DNA from: Plectrocnemia conspersa
Lineage: Eukaryota > Arthropoda > Insecta > Trichoptera > Polycentropodidae
Assembly (NCBI GenBank): GCA_009617715.1
Contig: VTFK01000023.1
Coordinates: 1,922,001-1,986,000 of the forward strand
Direction of reading: 5' to 3'
DNA length: 64,000 nt
In this document: one piece after another, positions 1 through 10,520 of the stretch
Layout of the letters: each line of letters starts with the position of its first letter
Position numbering within the stretch: position 1 is the first letter of the stretch
Program-made: the position numbers and the translations under genes
The notes under the pieces: generated by a model
The model's database searches: none
Seen by the model: only the letters and a program-made list of their open reading frames with translations
Told to the model about the DNA's origin: nothing

Positions 1-117
1 AACAGCAGATGCGGAAGCCACCTCAGCGTCTTAGACCTTGATGACTCCAAATCTCCATCTGTGAGCGATTGCGAAGACGAAGACAGCGGAGTCGAGAGGC
101 ATCAAGCGCCTAAAAAG
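1..117 (+). CDS. Partial coding exon (3' end) with splice donor; gene unidentified
   Basis: Frame 1 is open through all 39 codons while the other two forward frames hit stops. The encoded segment is rich in Ser, Asp and Glu and ends ...SDCEDEDSGVERHQAPKK, a composition typical of a disordered acidic stretch in a nuclear or regulatory protein. The frame ends AAG|GTATTT at 117/118, a plausible phase-0 splice donor, and the sequence turns A+T-rich immediately afterwards. Base composition here is clearly higher in GC than the following intron. The exon is cut by the window edge, so its start is unknown. I do not recognise the family. An exon preceding a DNA-binding domain is possible but is only a guess. 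The next in-phase exon could be the candidate at 8801 or lie beyond the window. Confidence 0.72.
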
Positions 118-1419
118 GTATTTATATATTTTTTTTAATGACCGAGATTATTGTTGTTTTTAAGTCATACATATGTATGTTATGTGGCAATGAAATTGTG
201 CTGTAAGTGGGTCGAAGATGAATATAATGCAGTTGTATTATGAATACGTAATTTGCTCTTCAAAGGTTGTAGTGTGTATCAAGCGAACGGTGCTATAGAT
301 CACACCTGTCTACAAATATAATATCGATTTAAGATTAAATTATATTTTTTTCAGATATAAACATTCTGGACTTAAAAATATATAGAGATTAGCATACTAT
401 ATTTTTTATCAAATAATTTTTTTACTTAAAAATACTAATTTACTTAAAAAAATATATTATAAGATATACAAATCGTGTATGTTATTATTTTTTATATTAA
501 ACACTAATTCAGTTATAATATATATTATTAAAGATATACAATATATTTTTATTAAAAAAATAGCAGTTCAATTAAAAATATTTATTATCTACATATGTGT
601 TAATAGTAGATTTTTTGAATTTTCTTTTAAGGAAAATCTTTTTTTTTTTTTTTATTGAATTCTTAATCTATAATGTTATAGCAATAAATAAAAGTAATAC
701 GGAACTGAGTCGTTATTCGATAACTGTGAAAAATTGTAAAATGACGCAAATCGATACGCGGTGGAATTAATGATTATGCGCTTTTTTAGATTATGTTATG
801 ATTTCACAAGAACATTTATGACATTATGACTTTGATTACATAAAAGCGATAAGAATATAAATTAAGCTCGAAGTAGAGTAAGGTTTCAATTATTCAATTT
901 GTGCAAATTGTTTCAAGCGTTTTAAAATGAAATATTTAGATACTTAAAATAACTTTATTACTTCCCTATAAACTGTATTCATTTTTATTTTTTATGTTAT
1001 TTAATAGCATTTTTAGCTCTTTAGATTTTTACAAAAGGAGTTTTGTTTTGTGTAGAAATAACAACGACAGTTATCGTGTCTTAAAAAACGCATAAATGGC
1101 GAAAATGTAAAAAAAGTTTTTATTTAATAGTGAAAATAAAAGAAAATTTAGTTGAGATATATATGCCAATATGATTAAAATTACAACAGTTATCATGTTT
1201 TAAAAAATACGCATTAATTAGAAAAATTGTAAAAAAACATTTTTTAATTTAAATTTGTATTTTAAAACATTTTTGACCTTTTCACTTTTTCCTCTAAGAT
1301 TTTTTTAACTAATAAAACCATGCGTAGTTATCCGAATTCTTCGGTAAGTGTTTTTATATGATTTTCTTTAAATATTCATCTGTGAGCAAGGCCACCGAGA
1401 GCAAACCTGGGCCATTGGA
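118..1419. other. Noncoding, probable intron
   Basis: A+T-rich sequence following the splice donor at 117. It contains T and A homopolymers (for example near 642-655) and many in-frame stops in every frame. I see no gene or recognisable repeat. A GGTAAGTG donor-like string near 1341-1348 has no open frame before it. Confidence 0.6.
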
Positions 1420-2382
1420 AAACTATGATTCCGGGCCTCATGACAAAAATTGCGTTTTATATATTTTTTTACCATCGTAATATAATTTCTTAAATAATTA
1501 AAAATAGGTACGAGTAAACCCGTGCGACATATTTTCTGAAATCATATTTTATGCGAAATATTTTAATTAGGCATTAAAAATATATACTTATAACATTTTT
1601 CTGAAAATAAGTCGTGTTTTTTTCCTGCTCAGTGTTGCTATTGTATATAGTGAACTTTTAGTCTAGGTCAATAGCAATAAAATCGTGCCATCGCGGTGAA
1701 GACGCTCGATTATTAAACGCTTATATTAGGACTTTTTATGACAATATTACGAGTGAGAATCGAATGAAGTACATCTAAACCGAATTTTGCCCAATTGTAG
1801 ATTATTTTTAAAACACAGTAATATTGAAATGCAAATAAACTATTGAGAAATATGTGAGATGCGATGTCTGTATGTACTCATTCTTCCGCTTATAGTCCCC
1901 TGAGAGATGAGTTGGCTTAGTTTGTATTTTTGACTTCACCTAATGAAAGTTCTAAAAATAAAATTAGTTTTAAGACTTTCATAGGTTTTCAAACTATCAA
2001 ATTCAGCTTCTTAGACATTTTAGAGCAGCCTATCAGTAAAATTATATTTTCGCTAGTAGAAATATATATCTACTAGTGAAAATATAACTTCATCAAAAAA
2101 TACACATTCACTGTAACATTTATTCATCGGATGTAATTTATTTTTCACTGGTAAAAATATATATTTACTGGTGAAAATATATTCCGATAGGATTTTATTG
2201 AAATAACATATCTCAAAAAATATTTTTGGGATAGATGCAGATATATAAGCACATGAAATTATATATTTTTCTGCATTAAATCTAGTTGTCAAATTACCGA
2301 TAATACAATATATAAAAAAATTGAATTTAAATACTTCAGCTTGTATTGTTGTTGATTTTTATTTATTTATTTCCTTCTTCTT

Positions 2383-2416
2383 AGGTATTCCATCTGAATT
2401 TTCAGATCGAATACCT
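2383..2416. repeat. 16-bp-arm hairpin inside repeat copy A
   Basis: AGGTATTCCATCTGAA (2383-2398) and TTCAGATCGAATACCT (2401-2416) are inverted repeats matching at 15 of 16 positions with a 2-bp spacer. Confidence 0.85.
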
Positions 2417-2649
2417 AAATTTACTGCTACTAATTTACATTCATTGAATATTTACTCTCATATCTAATATTTTTTCAACGTTCAAAAAGCAATAAAGTCA
2501 ACAATAATTTGCAAACAAATTTTAACACAAACAGAGCCGCGTAAAAATCTACAATCTATCCCTTTGAATAATAATATTTATTGTGAAAGTACTACCTAGA
2601 AAGTGGGTGCTTTTGAAGGCAATGTTCCGCTCCTTTTATTTATTGTGCG

Positions 2650-2688
2650 TATAAAAGGGCTGAAGGAACTGCCTGAAATAAATCAGTG
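2650..2688 (+). promoter_or_regulatory. TATA plus initiator-like pair in repeat copy A
   Basis: TATAAAAGG at 2650-2658 is followed by a TCAGTG initiator-like motif at 2683-2688. The spacing is about 35 bp from the TATA start to the candidate +1, slightly longer than usual. The inverted copy C keeps TATAAAAAG and the GCTGAAGGAA string after it, and has ATCAGAACATAC at the equivalent initiator position. This suggests a promoter belonging to the element rather than to a host gene. The transcript, if any, would run towards 2745 and beyond. Confidence 0.35.
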
Positions 2689-2926
2689 CATACATTTCTA
2701 AAAAATTGTAGTCTAGTTAAGATTCATTATTTGAGGTTGGTTTTTACATTTTTTATGAATATATTCTTGCTATGATTTTTCTAGAATCTCAGCAGGCCTT
2801 TCTGTGAGATTAGGAAAATCTAGGAAAACATGGAAAAATACTAAAGTTTCACAACACTAGAATTTTTTTTAAAAAACATGCAGGCAGAATTCACATTATT
2901 CCAAAACTCTACTGATGCCTTTTGCT

Positions 2927-2938
2927 TGTGACGTCACA
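2927..2938. promoter_or_regulatory. Perfect CRE palindrome TGTGACGTCACA
   Basis: A 12-bp perfect palindrome containing the canonical ATF/CREB site TGACGTCA (2929-2936). The flanking sequence TTTTGCTTG...CAACAAAC is nearly repeated around the CRE at 14610. Confidence 0.45.
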
Positions 2939-3011
2939 ACAAACCTCCGGGTTAACCCCGTTTAGGCCTTTATATGGATGTTGTTTATACACCGAATCAT
3001 ATGATAAAAAT

Positions 3012-3105
3012 AATACCTTAAAACAATTAATTCATAATAATTATCTGGCAAATTCAATATAAAAAAAAAAACAGCTGACAACTGTCAGCTGTTTTTTAAG
3101 GTATT
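3012..3105. repeat. Nested inverted repeat with a 15-bp perfect hairpin
   Basis: AAAAAACAGCTGACA (3066-3080) and TGTCAGCTGTTTTTT (3083-3097) form a perfect 15-bp stem with a 2-nt loop, each arm holding an E-box CAGCTG. An outer imperfect pair, AATACCTTAAAACA (3012-3025) and TGTTTTTTAAGGTATT (3090-3105), overlaps it. The structure may be a small foldback element. Confidence 0.7.
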
Positions 3106-4550
3106 TTTAATGTTAGATATTTGTTGATGTTGTTTGAGAACGATTTTTAAATATTTTGAATTGTCTTATTTTAAAACAAGATGGCGGATTAGGATTAGGA
3201 TGGTATATAAATTCGAGATATTTACAAGATCAAGAATAATAAATAAAATATTCCGTAATCAGATGCTTTAGAAACATTTCCTGAATTTTCTATCTTTACT
3301 TTCGATTTTGAATTAAAATTATTCAATTTGGTAATATTTTTATGTTTTTTTTTAATATTAATAAATAATATAGAATTATATTTAAACGTTATATGCAGTA
3401 TAGGTAATACAAATTGTAATTAATATAATTTAAAAGCTTTTAAGTTTTATATGATTTTTTTTATATAAGTTCCCTTTTAGTCACATTTTAGTATCTTATC
3501 GTAAGATTTATTCTGTAATATTATCAAGAATGAATAAATATAGAATTTTTTGTATTTAAAAAAGCAGTATTTAATTGAAATGCTTATTATAACAACATAA
3601 TTGCGTATGTTACAATTAATTGTCAACATTGAAAGCGTTGCTCAATACTTTACGCGTTATCTCGCGCAATACCGACGATAATACCAAAACTGGAGTTTAT
3701 TCATATAGCACACACACATGGCTGTTTCTATAACCACACGATAAATCGGACATTCATTAATCGTTGTATACTTATTTGCGATTACACTATCTATCCAATA
3801 TCTACGTGTATCGATAATCCCCGCAATGAACGCGTTGACCGCGTGTCAAAGCTTTATTGAAAAAAAATCTTATTTACTTTATTATTATTGTTAAGGCACT
3901 CAGACAGTGTCGTAAACTGTTATCAGTCTCCGAGTACGTCATAATTTTATAACCAGTGTTACAGTGACGGTGGAGAAATTCGATATCGCTTACTCTGGCA
4001 GCTTCTTTCTCCATTGATATGACAACACATCACATCAGTCGCACGTCCATTGCATCCTACTATCTAAGTAGCAGAGTTCATGTATTGTGTTTATATAATA
4101 AACTTATTTCAACTTATATATTAAGAGACTGGAAAAAATGTATGAAATGGAACTTATGAATACAATATATGTTGTTTCTGAATTTTCGTTCGTTGCTTCT
4201 GATTGTTATACAGAGCAATTATAATAAAAATAATTAAAAATGTTTTGTTAATCGCATTTTTAACCAGAAACACGTCCAATCCTATTGACCTCAATGATAA
4301 AATCCGATAGTGTGTCAGATTATTAATAAAAAGTATATAATGTAGTCGAAAACTTATTTCACATAAAATCAATGTTATTAGAAATAATTTGGCATACTCC
4401 ACTTGTGATGAAAAAACTAAACAATGCTATATTGAAGAACATATGACATAAAAAACTAAAATACCTAGGAATCAATGCCACTGAAAGCAATACTACAAAA
4501 TGTCTAAAATTGGTTGAAAATTATTTATTGTTTACTTCACACTATTAAAA

Positions 4551-5427
4551 TTGGTTAATTCTACTATTGGTTGAAAAATTTGGGTGAAAAAATATTCTAT
4601 TAAAAATTCATATCTCCAAATTATTGAGTACTCATAAAAATTATCTCAGATTAAAATGTCAGCTTTAGTGTCATCGAAAGCAACAATGAAAATGCCTAAT
4701 ATTTTTCTTTGCATACAAATCTAAAGTGAAAAGGGTTTTGTTTATTCTGTATAGTTCTAGTTTATACTAATCAAGGTATTTTTTAATACTTTGTTATAAT
4801 AAACTGTAAATTAGTTAATTCAACTTTTGCTTAAAAATAACTTAGGTGATAAAAAAAACACATATTTATACATATTCTATGAAAAATGATATATCTCTAA
4901 ATTATCGAGTATTCATAAAAATTATCTCAAGAAAATTTGCTAAATTCCTAATATTTTTTCTTGCATATCAATCAAAAAAGAAACTGAATGAATTTGTAGA
5001 TAAATTTCTGAAAAATTTGGTTGGGAAAAGAGTTTTGTTTATTTTGTATAGTTCTATAAAATATTTCTAGTTTACACTAATCAAGGTTTTTTTTTAGTAT
5101 TTTGTTATAAATAAAATATAAATTAGTTAATTCCACTTTTGGTTGAAAATTACTTATGTGATAAAAAGCCATATATTCTATGAAAATTTAATAAATTTAA
5201 AATACCTAAGTACTCATAAAAATAATTTCAAGATAATTTGACAGTTTTAGTGTCATTAAAATTATCATTGAAAATGCTTAATATTTGTTCCTGTGTATCA
5301 ATCAACGTAACTGCGTAACAAGGAATTTGTAGATAAACTTCTGAAAAATTTGGCTGTGAAAAGCTCACTATTGGTTAATTCCACTTTTGATTAATAATTA
5401 CTTGAGTGAGAAAAATCCACATGGCTT
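4551..5427 (+). repeat. Degenerate tandem repeat, period about 250-310 bp
   Basis: The phrase TTGGTTAATTCCACTTTTGG and close variants start units at about 4551, 4811, 5123 and 5371. Each unit then carries ACTCATAAAAATTATCTCA, a TTTAGTGTCAT block and TTTGTTTATTTTGTATAG in the same order. The fourth unit is broken by the hAT-type MITE at 5436. Related words (GAAAATTTGACAACTTTAGTG, AATGAGTTTGTAGATGAATT) reappear at about 6533-6602, beyond the MITE. No coding content. Confidence 0.8.
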
Positions 5428-5435
5428 CTACCGTT

Positions 5436-5921
5436 TGCTTCATAAGATTCCCATGTCGTCTGGACGAAGTACCGTTACACGAAATAGCATGCTCTATCTC
5501 TTTCTTCGTTGCGTGCGACACCCCTCCCACTTCTATTTCTAGGGGATTAGCATCAGTTTTGGATTGTTAAATAAATAAATTTGATTAACCTACAATACCA
5601 TTAACTTTATTCCATACTTTTGCTACTTATGTATCTGATTTTTTTTTAATTTTGAGCAGAATTTCAAAGATTTTTCAAATAAATATAATTATTATAGACA
5701 TTATTAAATGTGTTCCTACTATTGTTGTTTCCAAAAGCAATAAAATATTTATATTTATTATAAGAAAAGAACACTACTATATAATAAAAATAAAATGGTG
5801 AATATTTCTTTAGAAGCGCAGGGTAACACCCCCACGGTGTATGGCTGAGAGGCAAATAGTAGTGGATTCTAATTAGAATGTAACGGTAAACCTTCGAGCT
5901 CGATAAGGAATCTTATGATGC
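5436..5921. mobile_element. hAT-type MITE, intact copy 1 with 8-bp target duplication
   Basis: A 486-bp element with imperfect terminal inverted repeats, left TGCTTCATAAGATTCC and right end reading GCATCATAAGATTCC on the opposite strand. It is flanked by identical 8-bp direct repeats CTACCGTT (5428-5435 and 5922-5929), the duplication length expected of hAT transposition. A second inverted pair lies inside: ACCGTTACA near the left and TGTAACGGT near the right. It carries no transposase. A near-identical relative lies at 37984-38434. It inserted into a tandem-repeat unit, so it is younger than that array. Confidence 0.82.
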
Positions 5922-5929
5922 CTACCGTT

Positions 5930-6640
5930 TTAATCTCTAAATACCAATGAATCAAGAAAAGCATTTCAATATTTTTAACAGTTATGAAGTATATAATCTT
6001 TTATTTCACGTATAAGCTATTATAATATATGCAGAATTTATTTTTTATTAAGACAACCTATAGTAAATTTGTGCAAAAAGTATAACGTAAAATAGAAATT
6101 TTTGCTAGTTAGGATTTCATTGTATTTTTTGCTTCTGTTAGAATTTATGAACTATGATTATTTATGGCTTTGAATTAATGTATGATAATATTCCACAGTA
6201 GCGTATTTTTTGCTTGCTGTAAGATTTTTTAGTTAAGGAATTCTATTGTATTGTGTATATTTTAACTAATGGTTATTTGCATTATAATTTTATCCATACG
6301 AACTCTTCAGACATTAAAAACATAATATAGCAAGTAATTATATATTTATTAATTAATTATAAAATACAACAACAACAAAACATGCATATCTTACAGTATA
6401 AAGGTATTTATTTGGACCCTTAAAAACTTTTACTTCTGCATATTATATAAACCTATACCTTCGCACAATATTATCTAAATCGTTCTTAATAATATATTAT
6501 ACAAAATATTAAATTATCTTAAAAAGAAACTTAAGAAAATTTGACAACTTTAGTGTGTTTAAAATCAGTCCAAAAAAACAGAATGAGTTTGTAGATGAAT
6601 TTTCGAAGGAGAAGAAATAGAATGAAATTATAGATAAAAT
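5930..6640. other. A+T-rich noncoding DNA
   Basis: Nothing coding is seen. About 6520-6605 contains words shared with the tandem repeat at 4551-5427, so that array once extended here. Confidence 0.5.
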
Positions 6641-6644
6641 TTTT

Positions 6645-7215
6645 TTTTTTCTTTCAAAGTCCAGGTCTCGCATATTTAAATTATCATTGACTAGGCATAG
6701 CACTTTACGAATTTAATTCTGGTCTGAAGATGTAAGTGCTTGTTTGTGAAATTTCAAATTTTATAAGCTGGTTTTTAATAATTTCGATGCGGACTTTAAT
6801 CTCTTCGTTGGGGCCCATTTCTTCATTTATTAATTACCCAACTACCCAGGTATTTGAAATGATTTACCGTCTCAATCTGTCTAATGATAAGCTTATTGAG
6901 GGGTTTGCTTATATCGATACATTATGTTTTATCGATTCATTATGTTTTATCGATTTTATTTATACTATCCAGGGATTTTTTAAGGTCGATAACGGTGCCG
7001 TGTCATCTGCATAGCGAGTATTGTTAATTGTCTCCCCGCCGATTTTATTTATTTTTGTCCCTAAATTTGCTTTCGGAGTATAAATTGAAAAGAGTAGGAT
7101 AAATATAAAAGTCTTACATCTCTGTCATCTAGCCCGATAATACTTAGGCCGTCTTAGGCGATCGAATGCTTTCTCAAAATCTATGAAGTCAATGTAAACA
7201 GGCTTACGAACGTAT
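6645..7215 (-). pseudogene. RTE-clade non-LTR retrotransposon reverse transcriptase fragment
   Basis: On the minus strand, scattered frames recreate ordered reverse transcriptase landmarks. YIDFIDFEKAFDR is near 7150-7200. GGETINNTRYADDTA, with the catalytic YADD box, is near 6990-7045. IETVNHFKYLGSWV is near 6840-6890. A final CYA*SMII*ICETWTL lies near 6655-6705. The FEKAFD, INN-RYADDT and ETWTL signatures together are characteristic of the RTE (BovB-like) clade. Several stops and frameshifts interrupt the reading, so it is dead. Two 18-bp near-duplicates (ATTATGTTTTATCGATTC type, about 6921-6956) show local slippage. The N-terminal endonuclease and the 3' end are missing. Confidence 0.85.
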
Positions 7216-8039
7216 ATAGTTTTTTTATCTTATTAATATTTATATAAATAATTGAATGCTTATAATTTTTTATAATTTTTTCGTGAAAATGCATCATCAT
7301 CATTCTAAGTGTGCTATGACGTTCTTGTACATATTCTTATCTAGCATTTTAATACATTTATTATATGAAGACGATTTAGAAATACTTAAGAGACTGTTTG
7401 CTTTCGTAGTTTATGATTCAGATAATTGTCTCGCTTCGCGCGTAATTTATCTATATAATTAAGAAAGAGCATATTTTTAGAAATGTTAAACACTTAGGTG
7501 GCTACCTCGCTCGGCACCTGACAAAAATTGATTCGTCAAATAGGTGAATGGAAAATCGATTCGAAACACGTAAATCTGACGTAACCGATGAGCTAAAGAT
7601 GCCTGAAAATATATTAAATCGGAAATTTTTATAAAATGCGTCTTCCGGTTTTGAGAAGATGACCTTTTTTTTTTTTTTTTCCACATCTATACGAAATCAA
7701 TATTGAATCATATTTTTTTAAGGAACATATTTGAACGAATCAGTTTGAAGTGTATTGTACTATTGAATGAATAAATAATTAAAAGCACTTATCTTCAACA
7801 TTTCGAACTTTGCGTCGTAAATCATTTTTATAACTTAAGAACGTTCAATAATTATGTATTTTTTATACATTTTTAATTATTTATTATATATATAAGTATA
7901 TATAGAAATATATATATATATATATATACAATAATGTATTTTTATTTGGTTAATAATTTATTAATAATGATCAGAGTATAAAACTGTAAGATGAGCACGC
8001 TAGTGTCTTACATCCGAAATATTAGAATCACATATGAAC
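7216..8039. other. Noncoding DNA with homopolymer and TA microsatellite
   Basis: Contains an 18-T run at about 7663-7680, an (AT)n microsatellite at about 7910-7928 and a GC-slightly-higher stretch at 7500-7650 that I could not assign. No gene is supported. Confidence 0.5.
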
Positions 8040-8041
8040 CT

Positions 8042-8142
8042 TTGTGTTTTTAATTTTATATAGTGTCTGAGAGATCGGAATTAGTTATTTTTATATAATT
8101 ATAAGTTCGATTGATCATCATAGATTTTTCTAGATTTTCCTG
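8042..8142 (+). repeat. Dispersed ~100-bp repeat, copy 1
   Basis: Shares ordered words with 62516-62620 on the same strand: TTTTTAATTTTATATAGTGTCT/TTTTTAATTTATATCGTGTCT, GAGATCGGAATTAG/GAGATCAGAATTAG, ATTGATCAT and a TTTTCCT tail. The class is unknown. Confidence 0.6.
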
Positions 8143-8720
8143 TTCTCGCGGATAAATATCGTGATGATATATTCAACTTGTACATATTATATCTTCATAG
8201 AAAACATTATACAATCGCATATTTAAATCATTTAAAAATTTTATTAACCACCAGCATTTCTCAATATTTAATGAATATATAAATTTATTAACTTCCGTAA
8301 ATTAATTTACGTACTTACGGAAAAAAATCGCCTGCATGTTAGTTTATTTATAGCTATACAATCGACTCCTACAAAGCCTCTTTTTCAATATTGTCCTTTG
8401 AGCATTGAATTCAAATTACCCGCATAGCTCACACACGTTTCATTGTTTTGGTACAAACACAGAGGTCGATAACCATTGCGTATCATTTAAAAAAAAAACA
8501 ATGGCAATTTCAAGGTTTATTGATTCATTTCCACATAAATTAATGATTTGAATTTAATTTTTGTATTATGATTATTACACGATCGGGTGTTGAAAAGTCG
8601 TTGAGCGGTCACTATTTAACCCTTTAACTGCCACGATAAAATTATCAAAAAGTAAAGGGTTTATGTGCTATATATTGACGATTTATTTATGTTTGTTTAT
8701 TTTTATTATTTTACGCTTCG

Positions 8721-8862
8721 ACCGCCGACAGCCGATCCTCGCGCTTTTCGCATTAAAAAAAATATAATTCTGCAATAAAGTCATTGTTTGATTGTTGCAG
8801 ATTGAATGTCCACAATGATAAGAATGACCCGTTCGAGTCCCCCAGGCTCGGCTGTCGGCGGT
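8721..8862. repeat. Perfect 15-bp inverted repeat spanning a splice acceptor region
   Basis: ACCGCCGACAGCCGA (8721-8735) and TCGGCTGTCGGCGGT (8848-8862) are exact reverse complements, GC-rich in an A+T-rich setting, 112 bp apart. The left arm would lie in the putative intron and the right arm in the putative terminal exon. In a transcript the stem would loop out the strong acceptor at 8800. Confidence 0.9.
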
Positions 8863-8929
8863 GGGACTCGCGGGTGATTTGTGTTCCGAAGAAGATGAAG
8901 AATATGAAGAACTTCCGTTGTGGAGATGA
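8801..8929 (+). CDS. Candidate terminal exon with two alternative 3' splice sites
   Basis: A good acceptor (TTTGATTGTTGCAG|A, ending at 8800) precedes a GC-richer stretch. Joined in phase 0 to the exon ending at 117, it would add only IECPQ and stop at 8818. A second acceptor, GTCCCCCAG|G, ends at 8845. From there phase 0 reads ARLSAVGLAG, then an acidic DLCSEEDEEYEELPLWR, and stops at 8927-8929. That acidic run resembles real coding sequence more than the other frames do. Possible 3' UTR follows, with an AATAAA at 9180-9185. The inverted repeat 8721/8848 overlaps this choice of sites. Linkage to exon 1 is inferred from phase and strand only. The alternative is that this is not an exon of that gene. 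Confidence 0.35.
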
Positions 8930-9179
8930 AGAACTGCTCTACCTTACGTCGGGCGATAAAAGAAGATGATTATCCAAATATAGAAGCCAAAATATTTTAT
9001 TTAATCGATGTTATTGTGTTAGAAATCCAAAGAAAAACAAGTCATTTGTATATAGTAAATATTTGCTAGTTATAATATTTATAAATTATTTAAATTGGTG
9101 GAGGAATATATTGCTTTAAAAATCAGTTAATTCCAAATATTTTTGCGAATAATTGTGACTTAAGTTGTTTTTACAAAAA

Positions 9180-9185
9180 AATAAA
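9180..9185 (+). terminator. Candidate polyadenylation signal AATAAA
   Basis: AATAAA about 250 bp downstream of the candidate stop at 8929. The hexamer is frequent by chance in such A+T-rich DNA, so support comes only from position. Confidence 0.25.
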
Positions 9186-9497
9186 CATCTCATTGATTTG
9201 TGATTATAAGTATAACTCATAGGCAGCATTTTTAAGAAAAGTATTTATGTATCAGTATTTTTAAGAATTTATTGGTATATGGAAATTAAGATCATTACGA
9301 TGGTTAATATTTTTGTTAATTATTTGTGAAGTATATTTTTTTTTAAAACCGATTCATTTTTGGTAGTTCTTGATTTATTAATGTATAGTATTTAAAATGT
9401 CTTTAATGCTTATGCATGTTAATTTTCAGCGGTATTCGTACAAAAGTTTTTATTAAAGATATTACTGATAATATAAATTTATTAATATTATTTATAA

Positions 9498-9575
9498 GGA
9501 CGGAATAGCTTACTCCGTAACGTCTCAGACTAGTAACTCTGAGGTTGCGGGTTCGAGCCCCGGCAGCGACACATA
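9498..9575 (+). repeat. tRNA-derived SINE-like head
   Basis: GGTTGCGGGTTCGAGCCCCG is a strong Pol III B-box/T-arm. TCAGA...TCTGA can form an anticodon-like stem, and GAATAGCTTACTCCG resembles an A-box region. The acceptor stem ends do not pair, so this is not a functional tRNA gene but a tRNA-like head followed by unrelated sequence. That pattern fits a SINE or tRNA pseudogene. Confidence 0.5.
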
Positions 9576-9613
9576 AAAAATGCGCTATTAAAAAAAACTG
9601 GTCCCAGCTGCAG

Positions 9614-9676
9614 TGACATCTATTGGTTATAAATTATATTACACATAATAATTTATAATTGTTAATATAGATGTCA
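9614..9676. repeat. Imperfect long hairpin downstream of the SINE-like head
   Basis: TGACATCTATTGGTTATAAA (from 9614) pairs with the segment ending ...ATATAGATGTCA at 9676. Arms are 23-29 bp with a small bulge and a loop of about 11 nt. It may be part of the SINE body or a separate foldback. Confidence 0.7.
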
Positions 9677-9679
9677 TCG

Positions 9680-10460
9680 ATTCCTAGACTTTAAGTCTAA
9701 TGATTAATACTTACTTGTAGGTATTCATTATATCTGATTGACACACTCAGTTGATACATATTTACCCTGTTGTAACGCATTACGGCTTACGCCTGTCAGG
9801 TTACAACGGTAGATTTAATAAAAAATACGGATTAGGTAATTTCGAAATGAATGTCGTTTTTTTAATAAAGCAAAAAAAGCAGTCGGAAGGCGCAAGGTTG
9901 TTATCGAGAGTCGATTTCGCACATTTTCGTGTTGTAGAAGTATTTGAATTTTGATCCAGCTCATCACAATAAAAGTTTGCTTTTATTGTTTTGCCATATT
10001 TACGAGTTTCGTAATGCACAATCCCTTTGCAATCTTACCATACGCACAAAATACAATAAATAAAATTGATATAACATGCAATTTTGTATAAATTGTGGTA
10101 AAAATTCTGTCATCGTCATTTTTTTAATATCATAATATAGTCTAGAAATGCACTAATACAAATATAACAAAATACATACTCAGGTATATAGTGGCTAAAG
10201 CAAGACTGCCTAAGAATACATTCATTCGGAATTACCTTATATAAATACTGAACTAACATTAAATGTGCTATATTTAAACGTGACATATTTATTTTAGTGA
10301 ACATGTATAAAAATAGTTATAAGATGGATAACATTTTAAGAACCATATTTGAAAGTAAACCATAAAATCGTAATCTTATAATATTAAAAATACACATATG
10401 TCTCCTTTTAAACTCGCGACTATAAAAATTTAAATGAATTCGGGCTGTTTTGTACGCCCT
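9680..10460. other. Noncoding DNA, no feature seen
   Basis: Short opposed open frames around 9751-10019 overlap each other and show no domain or codon signal. I call nothing. Confidence 0.5.
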
Positions 10461-10520
10461 TATCTCTCACTCGCTCTCGTCACTTAACACGCGAGCGAGT
10501 GAAAGGGTAAGTATTTCACC
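10461..10520 (+). repeat. 60-bp dispersed repeat with internal hairpin, copy 1
   Basis: The block containing CTCTCGTCACTTAACACGCG, flanked by GAAAGGG and a CACCG end, recurs at 12777-12836. In this copy CACTCGCTCTCG (10468-10479) and CGCGAGCGAGTG (10490-10501) form a 12-bp stem with one mismatch around TCACTTAACA. Confidence 0.85.

Larger units (their letters stand above)
1420..2745 (+). repeat. Dispersed repeat element, copy A
   Basis: A complex, low-copy element found three times in the window: here, around 36.6-37.9 kb (copy B, same strand) and at 59898-61003 (copy C, opposite strand). Shared blocks in order are CCGGGCC (1431), the CAATAAAATCGTGCCATCGC block (about 1672), AAACCGAATTTTG (about 1778), TTTTAGAGCAG (about 2019), alternating AAATAT/CTGGTGAAAATAT units (2045-2190), CACATTCACTGTAACATT, a hairpin at 2383-2416, and a right end TCATTATTTGAGGTTGGTT (about 2724-2742). 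It lacks the long palindrome that copy B carries in its middle. No coding frame is visible. The class is unknown: a non-autonomous DNA element or LTR-derived fragment would both fit. Confidence 0.75.
2746..4547. other. Noncoding DNA, partly complex sequence
   Basis: No coding frame is supported. The stretch 3620-4080 is less repetitive and contains several GC-containing motifs (TATCGATA-like, CGCGTTGACC, ACGTGTATCG), so it could include regulatory DNA. The remainder is A+T-rich filler apart from the CRE palindrome and hairpin listed separately. Confidence 0.5.

Noticed and set aside
3184..3200. GGATTAGGATTAGGATGG resembling the insect TTAGG telomere repeat
   Set aside because: Only two units, with no array, so no interstitial telomeric tract.
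7905..7930. (AT)n tract as an origin or regulatory element
   Set aside because: An ordinary microsatellite in A+T-rich DNA.
9498..9571. Functional tRNA gene
   Set aside because: The acceptor stem does not pair and the anticodon loop is irregular, so it is called a SINE-like head.
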